The notes under the pieces are model-generated. The model saw only the letters and a program-made list of their open reading frames with translations, did not search any database and had not been told where the DNA came from. The position numbers and the translations under genes are program-made. Below, piece after piece: positions 22,561 through 35,689 of a stretch of DNA of 64,000 nucleotides. Position 1 is the stretch's first letter; each line of letters begins with the position of its first letter. Origin of the DNA: Isoetes taiwanensis (lineage: Eukaryota > Streptophyta > Lycopodiopsida > Isoetales > Isoetaceae); contig JAJEKV010000052.1 in NCBI GenBank assembly GCA_021234155.1, positions 8,957,858-9,021,857 on the forward strand, read 5' to 3'.

Positions 22561-25500
22561 ACTTGAGCTACGAGTCTAAATCGGCCGAATTTGTTATGCT
22601 AGGGACCGCTAGACAGCCTAGAATCCATTTATGACCTCAAATTAGGATAGAAATGTCAAACCCCATCTCAAAATGACCAAAATTGCTCAAACCCTTGAAT
22701 TGCTTTCCCAAACGTAGTTTGTTTGTAGATAGAAGCATACCCCATTAGTAGCTCGCAAGTACCGCCTCCTCGCCAAGCTGATGCCTTACTCCTAGGTAGA
22801 AGTGCTCGTGAACACCCCCTTGTTATAGTCATCTAGACCTTAGCATAGCAACCCAAGTCCAACAAGCAGGTACACCACCTTCCGCCGAGCCAAAGGCATA
22901 AACCTTGACCTACTCCCTGTCCTTCTAATAGAGTTTGACTGATATAGTATAGTACATTGACACACTCCCTATTGCCAGGATACCTAGAAAGGAGCTAGAG
23001 CCTAGAGCTGCCCAAGTCATTCCATGTGTAGAGATTGGACCCCCAAACCAATCCCTTTGCTAGACCTTAGAGTATACCTCAAACACCATGAGGGCTTTGG
23101 TAAAACAACCCTCATTTCATGCCATACCACACGCCCCAATGTCCATAGACTTGTAGATTATAGATATGTCTTCGCGAATGCCGCCAAGCCATCTTGCTTG
23201 CTTATAGAGCCCAGAATGTTGTAGGAGAGCCCTTCAAGCAGACTCTCTTAGGACTCTAGGATACACGAGCCGCTAGCTGGCTGACTGGCTGCAGCCACGA
23301 CGAGCTAAGGGCGCAACTTGGAAGACATCAAGGTCCCACCCAATGCACAAACAGCATAAGGAGGAGACCTAAAAGGCGTGACCCAAGAGGGGAAGCACAA
23401 CGACAAACACTCAACCTAATAAACGAAAGTAGAACAGACACCACCCACTCATCATCAATCTCCATCAAATGGGAAGAATATTGCAACTAACGGCACTAAG
23501 AATGTTCTAGATGTCAACCTCCCGCTACCACGCCCACGAGCTCACATCGTAAAGAGGATCTCAACGCCTTCACCAACTCGACGCCATTACGAGTTTCCAA
23601 ATGGAAGAACGCGAAAATAACAAAAATGATGTGCACAGAAGATGTTAGGCATCGATGTCGCTAGCATCACTTGTTAGCCAGAGGCACAATCTTCCACGAG
23701 GAGACAACTCATGGCTACACAGAGCGATAGAAACCGAGGAAAGAGATCACCACGACCTTGCAGCCCAGCAGCCTGCCAATGTCAACAAAAGGATAAATCC
23801 AAGCTAGGCAACCACAGCACCTAAGGTCGACTAAGATGAGCCTCCACCTCCCTTTGCACCAGCAGGAGAACTTTCATCGGGTTCCAAAAGGTAGGAGACC
23901 ATGAGAGAGGGAGGAGACGATATCAAGGAACATTCGACTAAGGCCTCAGACGCGACTAGGGCAAGACCAAGGAGGAGAATATTCACAAACAGAATTCCGG
24001 ACCCAGAACACCTAGAACCAAGGAAGGGACTACGCACACACAGCCAAGGAGGCGAGACTCGAATGGTTAGGACCCAAAGGACGGAGGAGACGACCTAGCC
24101 GCCAGGTACAAATCACTTAAAGGCTACCAGAAGGAGCCATGGTAGGGCACTGGAGATGACCACACTCTGCTAATGTGAGAGCCACTTCAGAATAAAGCAA
24201 AGCCCCACAATGAGTCGACTCGGGAACTAACCTGCGGGGAATGACAATGCCTGGGCTTCACCAATCACGCATCTCAACTTCAAGACATTCAAGAATGCCC
24301 GCATCGGGCAAATGTTCGTGACCCTACTCAAGCTCGATCAATGGCACCGCGAAATCAGCAATCTTGCAACGCAGACATCGCATGGACGGAGCTGTTACCG
24401 TGATCTTCTAATTTAATATACACAATAAGGAGGAGATCTTTTCAAGGGATCACATCGATGAACACTCTTGCAACTTGAGGTGATCAGCTCGATCGCATTA
24501 TTGAAGCCTTACCGAATAGCAGCGATCTCAAGAAATCCTCGAGTCAACCTCAACGAAGAAGATGCAAAGAAACCAAGAATCAAATGCCATAGGAGGAAGG
24601 GAAAACCTAGAGGAGTATAAATAATTAGGTAGATCTTCAGAGTTGTTTTGCAAAAGTGGATGAATTCAAAATCCTAATGTAGTCGCTGCGATATGTCTAT
24701 TGTATATCTAGAATCTATATATAGTGGAGAAACATGGGTTTAGAGTCATGTTTTACGATGTAGCTTTAGATCAGGAAGCTCTTCACTAATTACCAAAGGA
24801 GGAAACAAGGAAGCACAACCATACTCAAGATCAAAATGGAAGAGCAAGCACGAGGAGAAACGCCAGAGCCCAAGCAAACCTTCTGACCCAAACACTTCGA
24901 ACCGGGCCAAGTAGAAGACCGCCATTCACCCAATGTCAACAAGAGACAACACCGGGTCATGTCAAGAGCATCAGCATTGCACCAGGACATCGGCCAGGGC
25001 GCTAACACTACCTCTAGTAGCAAGGCAAGACTTGACGAATCCTATGACATGAGTGGCTCAACAATGGAAGGAGGAACACCCACATCAACGAATAACTAAG
25101 AAGGCAACATCTCGACGCACTCATAATTCCAACTTCTGTGGTAATATAGGGATGCTATGACACGTGTATTAGATGGAGATGCACTTACTTAAAGGCACCA
25201 AGGACGGTGAAGATATGCCCCCAACAACTAGGGTGATGGCTTCACAAAGTAATTCTACCAAGAATTAGAAGAGAAGAAGCCGACCATATCTCCGACATGT
25301 GGCACGCCAAACGCCCAAGGTAGAAGCATTCGACGCCTTTAACGACAAGGATAGCAACTCTGGCACCTTCGCTTAAAAGAGAGTTCAAGATAATAGCCGT
25401 GCCATTCAACCACAAGAGTATATCTATGCGTATACTTCTTCAACGAAGGGTCAAGCCGCAGATAAGGATCCATCATCCCCGACAACGGAGCCATCAGGAG

Positions 25501-28350
25501 GAGAGCCGCGATGCCTTACTTGCCAAAGAGACCTACATGCATAGAAGGACAAAAGGTCGAACCGAAGATGGAGAAGTGCTGAAGTAAACCGCTTCTTCCA
25601 CGAGCTTCCCGTGAGGCAACAGGAGATCAAACCTGACGAGCACACAGCCAAATTCTAAGGTACCCTGGGCGACAAGAAGATTCGTGATAGTGGAACGCGG
25701 ACAACGTCCAAGCCATGTGATCGAGGGATCAACAAGGAAGTTTGGGAAGCTCGATGGAGAAGCAACTAGGGCGAAAGAGCCGACGACTTGCACGCCATTT
25801 TGCATGCAACTTGGTGAACCCAAGGATGAACGATTCAAAGAACAACTGCAGAAGAGAACAACTCCGTGAGGATATGTCGTATGGAATCACAAGACGTTTC
25901 AAGAGACTTTCAAATAGCTCTTCCAAGTATCATGAAGGGGGAACAAATGGCTGCCCGAGAACGTGATCAAGAAGACTGAAATGTCGAAGCATCAACGACA
26001 AGCACACCTTAGTTAGAATGTGATGCAAAGCGGTTGTGCCAGCCGACAAAACACGGAGGGGCCTAAGTATAGTCAACAAGTTACCCCTGAAAGTGCCTAA
26101 TGTATCGGATAAATAGGAGGATATAGATCGGGCCAACACTATTGCACCGAGGAACACCGATGACATACAAGGAGTAGGTAAAATTCCAACCTAAGGGAGT
26201 ACAAGGAGACTCTAATAGCTCTAGTAGTAATTGTAATTATGTGTCATGTTGCATGCATAGTTCCCTGTTATTTCTTCCTCCCATAGCGTAACACATCAAA
26301 GGAAGAGATGTCATGCAAGCTGGGGTGTGGGTGAAGCAATCAACATCACACACTCTTCGGGCAACATCATAATCCACAAGAGGACTCGCTGACGAGGAGA
26401 CACATCGATGGAGCTCATTGAAACAATACCTGATACAGAGTCATCCTTTAGCTGCCAAGACAAAGAGTTCAAGATGAAAGATCTCTTCAATGTAAATACT
26501 TTCGTGCATTTGAAAAGCCGGCATGCAAGATTCAAATGATCAAGCACACCATCAAGCCACCAGCAATGAGAGGCTTCTAACTAACAAAGTCAACTCCTGC
26601 CATCAAAGAGGAGCCACCACAAGGAGATCAAGTATCGAAATTTAATGGAGAGAACGCTATCTTGCTCCTTCAAGCAGCACTGAATGGATGAGCTTCTAGC
26701 AAGCCTAAAGATCTAAGGCCATGGGGCCTAGTAGGTTAAATGTATGGATGGTAACATCCATATTGGGATTAGAAGGCAACGATATTCGCTGAAAGGATTG
26801 CCCAATTGGGAAGGAGACGATAGAGGCAACTCAAAATTATACACGACAATGCACATCCAACGTATTGAAACCACTTCTATGAGATTGATCTCTCGCTAAG
26901 AAGGAATCACTACTAGGATAATTGTTGACCATGTATAAATCTAGTATCTCCAAAGAATAATCCAAATCAAAGAAAAGAAGTAATCTAACAAGTCCGCCAA
27001 CTTGTTACGATGACATCAATCTGATTGGTAGGAACATTCCAAGAGTTTAAATAACTAAGAAAGGGGAATCTCTAGAATAATAAAATAATAGTACATGCAA
27101 GGTACATCCAAAATAAGAATTATAGTAATCAAATAGTCTTTGACAAAAAGGAATTGTCGCCAAGACAAACCTTGTGGTTTAGAATCGTTCTAACTGGCAG
27201 ATAAACCCATACTCATATTGAAATAAATGATAACATAATATGTGCATCCATCTTAGATGGTTATATATGTTAGCTAAGGCTAGTAACTTAATGCCTAAGT
27301 AAGCAGCTTATAACCCTCTTAAGGAGAGAATAGATATGACGCTGTGTGCAATGTCATTGAAGGGTGCAGGACCATTTTCTTCGGGTTGAAAGTGGAGGGC
27401 TCAATCTTATGATTGGAAACGTGACTTGCACCGAATTGACCGAATCGAATAGAGTCTACTCCGCAATGGCCGGCTTAATAGAGCCGTGAAGATAGATAGA
27501 TAGATAGCTCAGAGGCCTTCAACGCATGACTGGACGAGTAGTGAACTACACCAACGAAGGGATAAAACCATATGGGAGCAAATGAACCCACTGTCACCTC
27601 CAACCACTGACAATCGCTCAATGAGTGGATGCGCTAGCCTTAGGTAAGGTATGCGCGATGTATTATAAGGCGTTTCACGTGTCTTGATAAGTTAAATATA
27701 GACCCAATAACCGTGATAGAAATTGTTGCACGTGATATGTATCATAGGGAAATAAGTTAAATAAATAAACGATAATGTGAAGTAGCATGTTAATTAACTG
27801 CAAGGATGCAATTCCTCCAAGGATAGCTATAGGTCCTATAAATATAAATAGAAAATAGAATTCGGATATACTTAAGTGCATCTTAGGATATACTTCCAAG
27901 GGTAATGCAGACTCCAAGGAAGAGAATAAGAAGCACATCCACCCTTGTGTATGATAATTAAAACCCTGTCTATAATACAATAGGTCTAAATCGTGGTTAT
28001 TGTTTAAATAATCGCGATCTAAAAGTCGCTAACATTGCAAAGCTTAGAGTAAATATAATTGTACCATCGGAAGTAATGTAACCGATACTATGATAATGTT
28101 AATTCATAAATATTACCTTTAGGGTAATTATGTTAATCACATTACCATGGTTTAAACCGCATGTCGAGATTTGTGTTTAGATTGGTTTCATGTGTAGTTA
28201 AGATTAACTGGGCGCATGCAACCTATGCTTGGTATGGATTGCATGCGCGAAATATCGGCGATGAGACCACTACTGTGATCTCTAGGGCGGTGTAATGTCA
28301 ATGTAGGCATGACCGCTCACCGACGAAAGGGAAGGTAGATTAGAAAGTCT
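22560..28350 (+). other. Element A interior, coding content not recognised
   Basis: About 5.8 kb with many short frames on both strands, none longer than about 100 codons and none with a motif I know. A four-unit GATA run sits near 27.49 kb. The base composition (AAG-, GAG- and CCA-rich on the plus strand at 22.7-26.8 kb) looks like once-coding sequence. A decayed gag or an unrelated captured sequence cannot be excluded. Confidence 0.4.
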
Positions 28351-29328
28351 ACTGGTCCCACGTGAGCGCTTAGACGACCTCTAGAGAAAGGAGGTCATTA
28401 AGGAATGCATTGATAGAAAGGCACCTTTAGTCTCCATATATGCTTTGATAGAGTGAATCTATCCTTCACGCCCCACGCTGGAAGCGATATCCTCCACGCC
28501 GGGTAACCAGAGGTGTAGACATGAGCCGCATATAGGCATATAGGCGCCGCCTCCACGCCATAATGGAAGATCCACCCTCTTCCTACGAGATTAGCCATGC
28601 ATCCATGTAGATAGGTGGGGTGGTCACCATATAAACCAAAATTTTGTAATAATTAATAATAGGTAGTGCCTAATCAAGAGGCCAATAGAGTCCGGTGGGC
28701 AAGGAGGTCGAATTGTTTGGCTTGCAACACAAATTTTATAATGTGTTGCAAGGGATGAAGGAAAATCTTTAGAAGTGTAAATTTTGTACAAAATTGATAA
28801 ACTTTGATAAACTTAAATGTTGTATTAAGTAAGGTTAATAACACCTTGGGCGTGGATTGCTATGATGTGATAGTTAATAGGATAACGAAATAGTAACAGT
28901 TCAAACATTACCTTAGAGCAATTTCTAATAATTAAGATAGTAAGTATGTAATTATAGATATTGTAAAATTCCACGCAGGATTTTAAGGTATGAAGACCGC
29001 AAACACAAATTTTGTTGGAATGTGTTGCAAGGAATGAAGAGTACCTTTAAATAATAAATTGCATATGAAAGTGTTAAATTGTGATAAACTAAATGTTGTG
29101 ATAATAGAAACCAATAAGTACCTTATTTTAGTAGAAGCTACTTAATTGACAATCCTATTTGATAAATGTAATGGCATAATACCGATTTAAAAAAATATTA
29201 TCTTAAGGTAGAATAAACGTGTAAGCATTATAGTAGTATACCACGCACGTTGATTGCAAAGTTAGGAAGATCTCCAAAGGTGGGGAGAACCACGACGTCG
29301 CCGGACATCATCATTTCAAGGTGGAGAA

Positions 29329-30990
29329 TGTGACGCTCCAACACGCGATAATGCCCCGTGACGATATTGTAATCGCCACGTCATCGCCAGACACGCCACC
29401 CCCGACCGAATGGTACCAACGCGGTAGCCATGGGTAGCCCCTAGGGGCAACTTGCTAAGAATGTGCATTAGTATTAATGTGCACATTTTCCAATGTACAC
29501 ATTAATGTGGGCACATTATTTCCATGTACACTGATGCCAAGTGGCCATACCCATAGGTGTAAATTAATGTGCACATTTTCCAATGTAATATTATTCATTA
29601 ATGTGCACACATTTCCACGCTGGCACATTTAAAGCATATTTCCACGTGGAAGTAACATTCGGGCCACCTAGCCCTTAAAGCGGCCCTTCCCAATTATCCC
29701 ACACATGCCTAAAGGTGATAATTGAAACCCCAGCCACCCTCTTGTCTATTTAAGCAGAGAACCCTAACTTGCCCATTTTCAGTTTCTAGGTTTTAGAACT
29801 CGCTTTTAGCCGCCTCAAGAGCTAAAACCGCCTCCCCGCACTGGCCCTCGAGAGAACTGGTGATCATTAGTTTTCCTTGATTCGAAAGACAGGATGGTCA
29901 GAGTTCAGTCGAGGAGGAACTCAAGATCGGTATTTAGGTAATTTAGTAGTCTAACCCCATTTCAGCCATCGAATCAAGAGGTTTAGCCTCTTAAATTGCC
30001 CATAGCGTTCTTCAGAACTCTAGATAGTAGACTTAAATCTAAAGAACTCTAATTTCTATGATATAGATTAGATCTTGTTCTTTAGTTCGGTGATGTGGCA
30101 TGGATGATGTATCCTCGTGAACCTTGTATTGGGAAGGGGGTAGAGACCCAAAGCTTGGTAGTAGATGCTCCTAGATTAGCCTCTAGCACACTATAGATGC
30201 ATGTGCACAAGAGCCACACCCGGTTGTGGGTGAAGGCCAGATCGGCTTATAAGGAGGTTCGTTCGACTTTGAACGCATCCCTATGGTGTGTTAGTGCTAC
30301 CGGGATCATTGTGACTAGGTCTAATGGCTTGCCACTCAAGGTGTGGGCAAGGCATGGGCTCGACACTCGCGGAGGTGGTGAAGGACCTTCCATTGAGTTC
30401 AAGTTGAATACGCGCTGGCCCTAGTCACCTTTGAGTCAAAGATGTAGATCTCCTCGAGGAGTGATCCTTACCTGCCCCATCGAACCGGGAGATGCAAACC
30501 CAGAATATTCTTTGGCTATGCATCCGGGCGGCTACCGGGTCCCAACACTTTTCAACCTACTCGCAGTGTGCACAGCGGGCGGATGGAGTGGACAACCCAA
30601 TGCCATGTTCTATGCCCACCAAATCCATTGCCATGAATTTCCGCCCCTCTAATGACCTCTCGAGACTCAAGCTTGCCGTCCATCCCTGTGGTCCGAGCCC
30701 CTGGGTAGGATTTCTATGCATTGTAGCCGATCATTGTCTTTGCGATGTGATGTGCCACCCAAAGGTGGGTATATGTGTGTTGCCTTATATAACGACATGT
30801 ATGTTTACGCCCGCGAGCTAGGTAGGCCCCGAGGGAGACGGGTACAATGACCCTTTCACTCTCCCATCGAACCCGGCCACGCTGCGTTGTTATGTGAAGG
30901 GCCCCAGATCGCATGGAGCTTCTGCATGGGGAAGAACTCTCGCTTGTGGCTACTCTGCGGAGTGCACCGATGCAAGTAGGGGACGCCACA
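29329..30990 (+). repeat. 3' LTR of element A
   Basis: Starts TGTGACGCTCC after AAGGTGGAGAA and ends GGGGACGCCACA. It is the partner of 19285-20974. Compared with the 5' LTR it has many one- to several-base gaps, notably around GC-rich words. Confidence 0.9.
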
Positions 30991-31135
30991 GAAAGTGGCA
31001 GCTCCGAAATAAAGTCTATAGAAATGCTCTTCCAAGGTCCATCCGGGTAATCGATAGTAGCCGAAGAGGCTATGAAGAAGATGCCTTGGAACCTTCGCCG
31101 ATAGCATGTCACATAACGTATCAATCGACAGAGTG
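30991..31135 (-). mobile_element. Ty3/gypsy element E, 5' half of integrase (right of nested insertion)
   Basis: The minus-strand frame reads RYVTCYRR, IDYPDGPWKSISIDFISELP and stops being integrase exactly where the element A LTR end begins. The DF motif carries the first catalytic Asp. The coding sense resumes in the same frame at 19283 once one copy of the five-base target duplication is counted. Upstream integrase, RNase H and reverse transcriptase are not seen beyond 31135. Confidence 0.8.
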
Positions 31136-31349
31136 ATCTAAAACCCGTGCAACCAATACTTAATTAATTGGCTAATTAAAATGTCCGGCCATAGGTGAAC
31201 CATGGCAAGCCCGGAAGAACCCGGCTTCCAGAAGCACCACTCGCACATACGTATTCATCAATGAATAGGAGTCCATCTCAATCTCAAAGGATCATCATAG
31301 TCCGTCACATTTGCCGAGAAGATGATGCAAAGCCAAGTTGTGAGAATAC

Positions 31350-32030
31350 ATCTGGGCTACCGGATCTGAGGCGTAGATGCCCGAACGGATTCCAACAAGG
31401 TCAGACTAATAAAGTGAAGGCCATAAGGTACCAAGCAAAGGCTCTATCCCCGCATGCATGCATCTTCTAGAGGGAGGATCTCTCCGGCCCATCGAACTCC
31501 GAAGATGTAACCAGAGCCCATTTGGCTATGCACCGTAGGCCACGGTCGCCCAAGACTTATCACCCTATCCGCAGCATGCACAGGAGAGGCGGATGGAGGG
31601 GACTACCACCTAACGCCATATTTATGCCAGCCAACCATTTGCCATGAATTCTATCTCTGGATTCTCGAGGACCCAAGTCACGGGCTGGTCCCCATGAATC
31701 CGAAGCCTTGGGTAGGATCTCCCCTTATGTTGATGTTACCACGTTTTGCTACAGATGTTATGTTATGGTGAGCCACCCTTCCGAGGTGGATATGTATGTT
31801 ATTTGATGTTATGTGGCCGACGCTTGATGTGCTACGGGCTAGGTAGGTCCCGAGGGAGACATGATGAATGATACCGCCCATCTTCCCACCAGATTCTTGT
31901 TCCATTAGCGCTAACGATCCGATGTTAGATGTAAAGCAACCTCATATCAGCAAGGGCATTGATGTGATGTGGGATGAACTCCAGCTCAGACGATGGGAGC
32001 ATCGGATTAGACGAGCGCACGGATGTCACA
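31350..32030 (+). mobile_element. LTR fragment D (B/C-type LTR, 3' part)
   Basis: Matches the second half of the LTR at 39402-41119. Shared landmarks are the ATGCACCG and TTATCACC words, a GGCGGATGGAGGG block, CCTTGGGTAGGAT, TTGATGTTATGT, CGAGGGAGA and the end GGATGTCACA. Its start is diffuse and no internal region follows. It is probably a truncated solo LTR. Confidence 0.7.
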
Positions 32031-32120
32031 TAAGTTCCAAATCGCCCATATGATGTAGTTCCTAGATTCAAAGCCGCTATAGCTAGCAGATCCCAATACC
32101 TGTGAGTTTAACAATGGGAG

Positions 32121-35100
32121 AATAGAATAGAATAGAACAGAATATACATTAACGCCAAAGCCGTGAGGCCCCCGGATTCTATGTAGCATCCTCGGGCGAA
32201 GCCCTATAGGTGCTTCCAGCAAACAAAGACGATAGGTTTTATGTAGCCATCTACGGGCTTCACTTGTTCTTATATTACCCGCATCGTGCTTATAGCCGGC
32301 TTTGGCCATACACAAATGCACGTTATAAACATGAATCAGACTTTTGGGCTACTCATCCACTTCATAATGCGCTTTTCAGATATTCCTCTCTTTTGTGCAC
32401 CCCGTCTTATCATTTCTTTATAGCTTTCGCTATATCCGAGTGTCTCTTCTTTGTCCATCGCCGAGTGGAGATCCCACCTCGACCTTGTCAAATTTGACCT
32501 TATATCGCGAACCGCATTCCTTTACCTATGTGCTCTTCGGCCTCTATTTTTCCCCGAGTCACATACTGGCATATTCGCTCCGGGCTTCTATCTATTTTCC
32601 TCCATCTATCTTTCAATTCGAGGTCATGGCTTCCCATCCCGGACCGCCAGCCGCTCTCAATTTTACTCAACCTGCTGCTTCTCGTGATATGCCCTATCCG
32701 GGTCTCCGGGTTGAAGGTTTCCACAGCCGCTTGTCGGCTTTTGTGTGCCGTACCTTTCATTGCCCTGCTCATTCATTTTCGTCCTATTCTTCTCGCTGTA
32801 TGATCCGGACTTAGTTGCATCCCCATACTTGCCGGCCCATTTGGCCAATTCGCTAAACCATCCCTTGCCCGTTATGTGCTGTTTGCCGATTCATCGCTAG
32901 TGACTACGCTTGTCCTCTTTCCCATAGCTATTGTCCTTTATTAGGTATCTAACCGTTTTCCTGTGCTCACTTCCATTGGTTTTTCCCCGCTTTCATATAA
33001 GATTGCTGCCGCGGATACCTGTTCACCTGGAATTCTGTCCATGCCATTGCCCCGCATGCCTTCCTCGCTTCTAATTTCTTTTCTCGGGATGTGCCTGGTC
33101 CCCATGTCTCGTGATCCGCATAATTGTGTTGATGCTACTATCGTGCTGAATAGGTATGCTTTGATCTCCCAATTGCGATCCCGCTGTTGCACACCATCAT
33201 GATGTAGTAATTGCCTATTGCTGCTGGAAATCTGGTATCCGCCTTTGACCATCTCCCCTCATGTGTGTCGCACTTAGATACCGTGATCCCGCGGGCTTCC
33301 TCTTCTAGTTCCTCCCCTTGTATCTAAAATGGCCTGGTGAGCCGATCTTTGTGCCGGCGTCACTATTTTTGTTTTTCCTGTGTTGATCGGCTTTCTACCT
33401 GCCTCCTCACAAAATTCCTCTAGTATTTCCAAAGATTCTCGCGGCATCCCTTGGCTTTGGTCGCCATCATCATACCCAAATCATCCGTGATATAGCATTA
33501 TTGGTGCCTCACCGCCTTTGTCTTCCCCGACAAATTTCAGAGGTGCATCTATATATATCCCAAATAGTGTTGGGCGAGCAATGGATGCCTTTGTTTAACT
33601 CCTCAGATCACATTCTATGGCTTCTCCTCCGGCTGCTTTTGCATACACCTTTGGTATAGCCTTGCATTGATCCTACTAGCCTTCTCCGGGTGCTTTTAGC
33701 CCTATTAGCCTAAGTGAAGTTTATCCTTAGGCACCGTCAAAGGCCTTTTTAAAGTCCACGGCGCGATATGATCTTCTTGTTATTCTCCTTGTCCGGGCTT
33801 CTATCATTATCCTTAGAGTCACCAAATGACCAGAGTCGTAATACTCCGGTCGAAAACCCGCTTGACCTTGTGCTCGAAGCCCCGCTTGCCCACGCCAGCT
33901 TTTGGTCCAAGTGTTTTCCAACCATTTCGCTGTAATATTGAGTCAATTCATAATAGTCCTGTGAATTGCCTCTGCCTCCTTGTCTCCCTCCTTTGTGAAG
34001 CTGGAGCCATCTTTGTTAAACCGCCATCTTTCCTAAGACCCAAATGTACTATCTCATTGAATACTTTTTGTTATAATCCCCATATCTCTCGCTCCTACGC
34101 GACTTCAAGATTTCCACGTTAGCCCCATATAGATCCTGAGCCTTGTTGTTTGCCATTTTATTTAGTGTCCATGTCACTTCCTTTCCCCGCCAAGAAAGGG
34201 GTTTGTGTCTACCTTCCTCGGGTCCATGATTGGTGCAGCTCCCGCTTTGTGCCAACCGCTCTAGGTATCTTGTCCGTAAATGCATTTCTATTTCCGCTCT
34301 TTTCCTCCCTCCTCCCTTTTGCAGGCACCGCTTTGCTTTTGAGTCCCTTTTCATATTGTTCCGTATCACCTTTAGTTTCCCTTTTCAGTCTCGCCAATCC
34401 CCATTGATGGTTTTTCAGTCCCGGGTTCTCTTTCTTTTCGGTTCTTTTCATACGACAAGGCCTCTGGTATGCCTCGGGCCCCTTTTGCCTGCTTGGCTTT
34501 CCTTCGCTCCATACACCCTTCTATCAAAACCATGTTGACCTCCGAAATGCTATGCCTCTTCTTTCCTCTTTCTCCCTAATGCCACTCTAGTCGCCTCTTC
34601 CAAGATGTCGCTCATATCATTCCCTCCGCTTCATTCCCTCTCCCATTCCTTTGCTTTTATTTCCTTGTAATCTTTTTATGAACGCCTCACCTCGCTTTCT
34701 CTCGGGACTCCCACCTGTTATCTCGGGCCCGCTTTTACCTCTTCCTTTGCTCTCGCCATCCGTTTCTTCCTCTCTTTGTCACATTTATCTTGAGCAATAT
34801 AGGTCTCAGGCTCCTCCCTTCCTTCCTATCGCCATTCCCTAATTCCATCTTCTTCCATTTCTTTTATTGCTTCCTCGCTTTGCTACATAGTCTACTATGC
34901 CCCGTAAGCATTTGTGCTTAGAATTGACCTCGACTCCTCCCATCTTCTTAAACCATTGCATATAATTGCTGTGACATACCTCCAACAAGAGCCCTTGCTG
35001 TCATCTCCACTTCGGCTCTACCGTGGTTCCACTGCCATTCCTTCCTCTATAGTTTGGGTCCATTATGTCTACTCTGTCTATCCTCATGAGTGATTGTTCC

Positions 35101-35510
35101 CGTCTCCGCCCTTCAGATTAATATCCCCCACTCATGATCAACATTCCTTATCCCTATATGTCTCATGACGACCCTCCCATGCTTAATAGCCCAGCTTATC
35201 ACATCATGATGTTACCATTAGCAACACAAGATTGTGAATCACAACACAACATTTATAAGCATGTATCTTTATTAATGTTATTTTCCAAAATACATGCTTT
35301 CTCTCGATATCATGATTTCTAATGTAATGTTAGCCCCTGCTTACCCCTTCCTATTTTGTAGTTCTTTTTTTCCTCCAACAAGTGAACAATGTAGCCCGGG
35401 TTCATCCGATAGCCTCTTTGTGTCAGGTTCCCATGTTCCTACTAGACATATGATGTCCTTGTCTCTGCTTCATGAGGTTTCCATCATCCCATGGATATCC
35501 CAGACAGCTT
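32121..35510 (-). mobile_element. LINE with endonuclease and reverse transcriptase remnants
   Basis: Read from high to low coordinates. An APE-type endonuclease start (RDKDIICLVGTWEP near 35.46 kb) is followed by VGDINLKGGDG near 35.12 kb, resembling the GDFN active-site strand. The reverse transcriptase then appears (QAGFRPEY, HLVTLRIMIE, AVDFKKAFD at 33.92-33.73 kb), with further frames down to about 32.2 kb. The 3' end is a pentanucleotide run, ATTCT on the minus strand, at 32121-32144, not poly(A). Frames change often and many stops occur, so it is inactive. The clade is unclear to me; the simple-repeat tail is unlike the L1-type insertion at 17.65 kb. Confidence 0.75.
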
Positions 35511-35689
35511 CCAAAAGACCAGATCATATTTTTCCCTTCCTTCCGTCCCCCTGTCTCTTTATTGTCCTTTCCTTAGCTGTCCTCTCGTTCTTGCTCCCTG
35601 ATCCCCCACTCTCTCCCTTGTCAGCTTTATGTTCTTGTCTAGGTCCCTTCCGACCTCTTTTCCGTTTCCCTTCCGAATATGTTTCATCA

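Larger units (their letters stand above)
19285..30990 (+). mobile_element. LTR retrotransposon A, two LTRs, no recognisable pol
   Basis: Direct repeats of about 1.7 kb bound an interior of about 8.35 kb. The element is flanked by GAGAG (19279-19283) and GAAAG (30991-30995), a five-base target duplication with one mismatch, placed inside the integrase of element E. The LTR ends are TG(TG)ACG and CGCCACA. The interior opens with a tRNA-Met-like primer site and ends with the purine-rich word AAGGTGGAGAA. The last 1 kb of the interior resembles the post-chromodomain region of elements B and C, so it belongs to the same chromovirus lineage. I could not find reverse transcriptase, RNase H, integrase or chromodomain motifs between 21 and 28.3 kb. 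It is probably a non-autonomous derivative, or extremely scrambled. Confidence 0.85.

Noticed and set aside
25399-26166. Overlapping frames on both strands in element A, considered as gag/pol
   Set aside because: No RT, integrase, zinc-knuckle or protease motif could be read in any frame.
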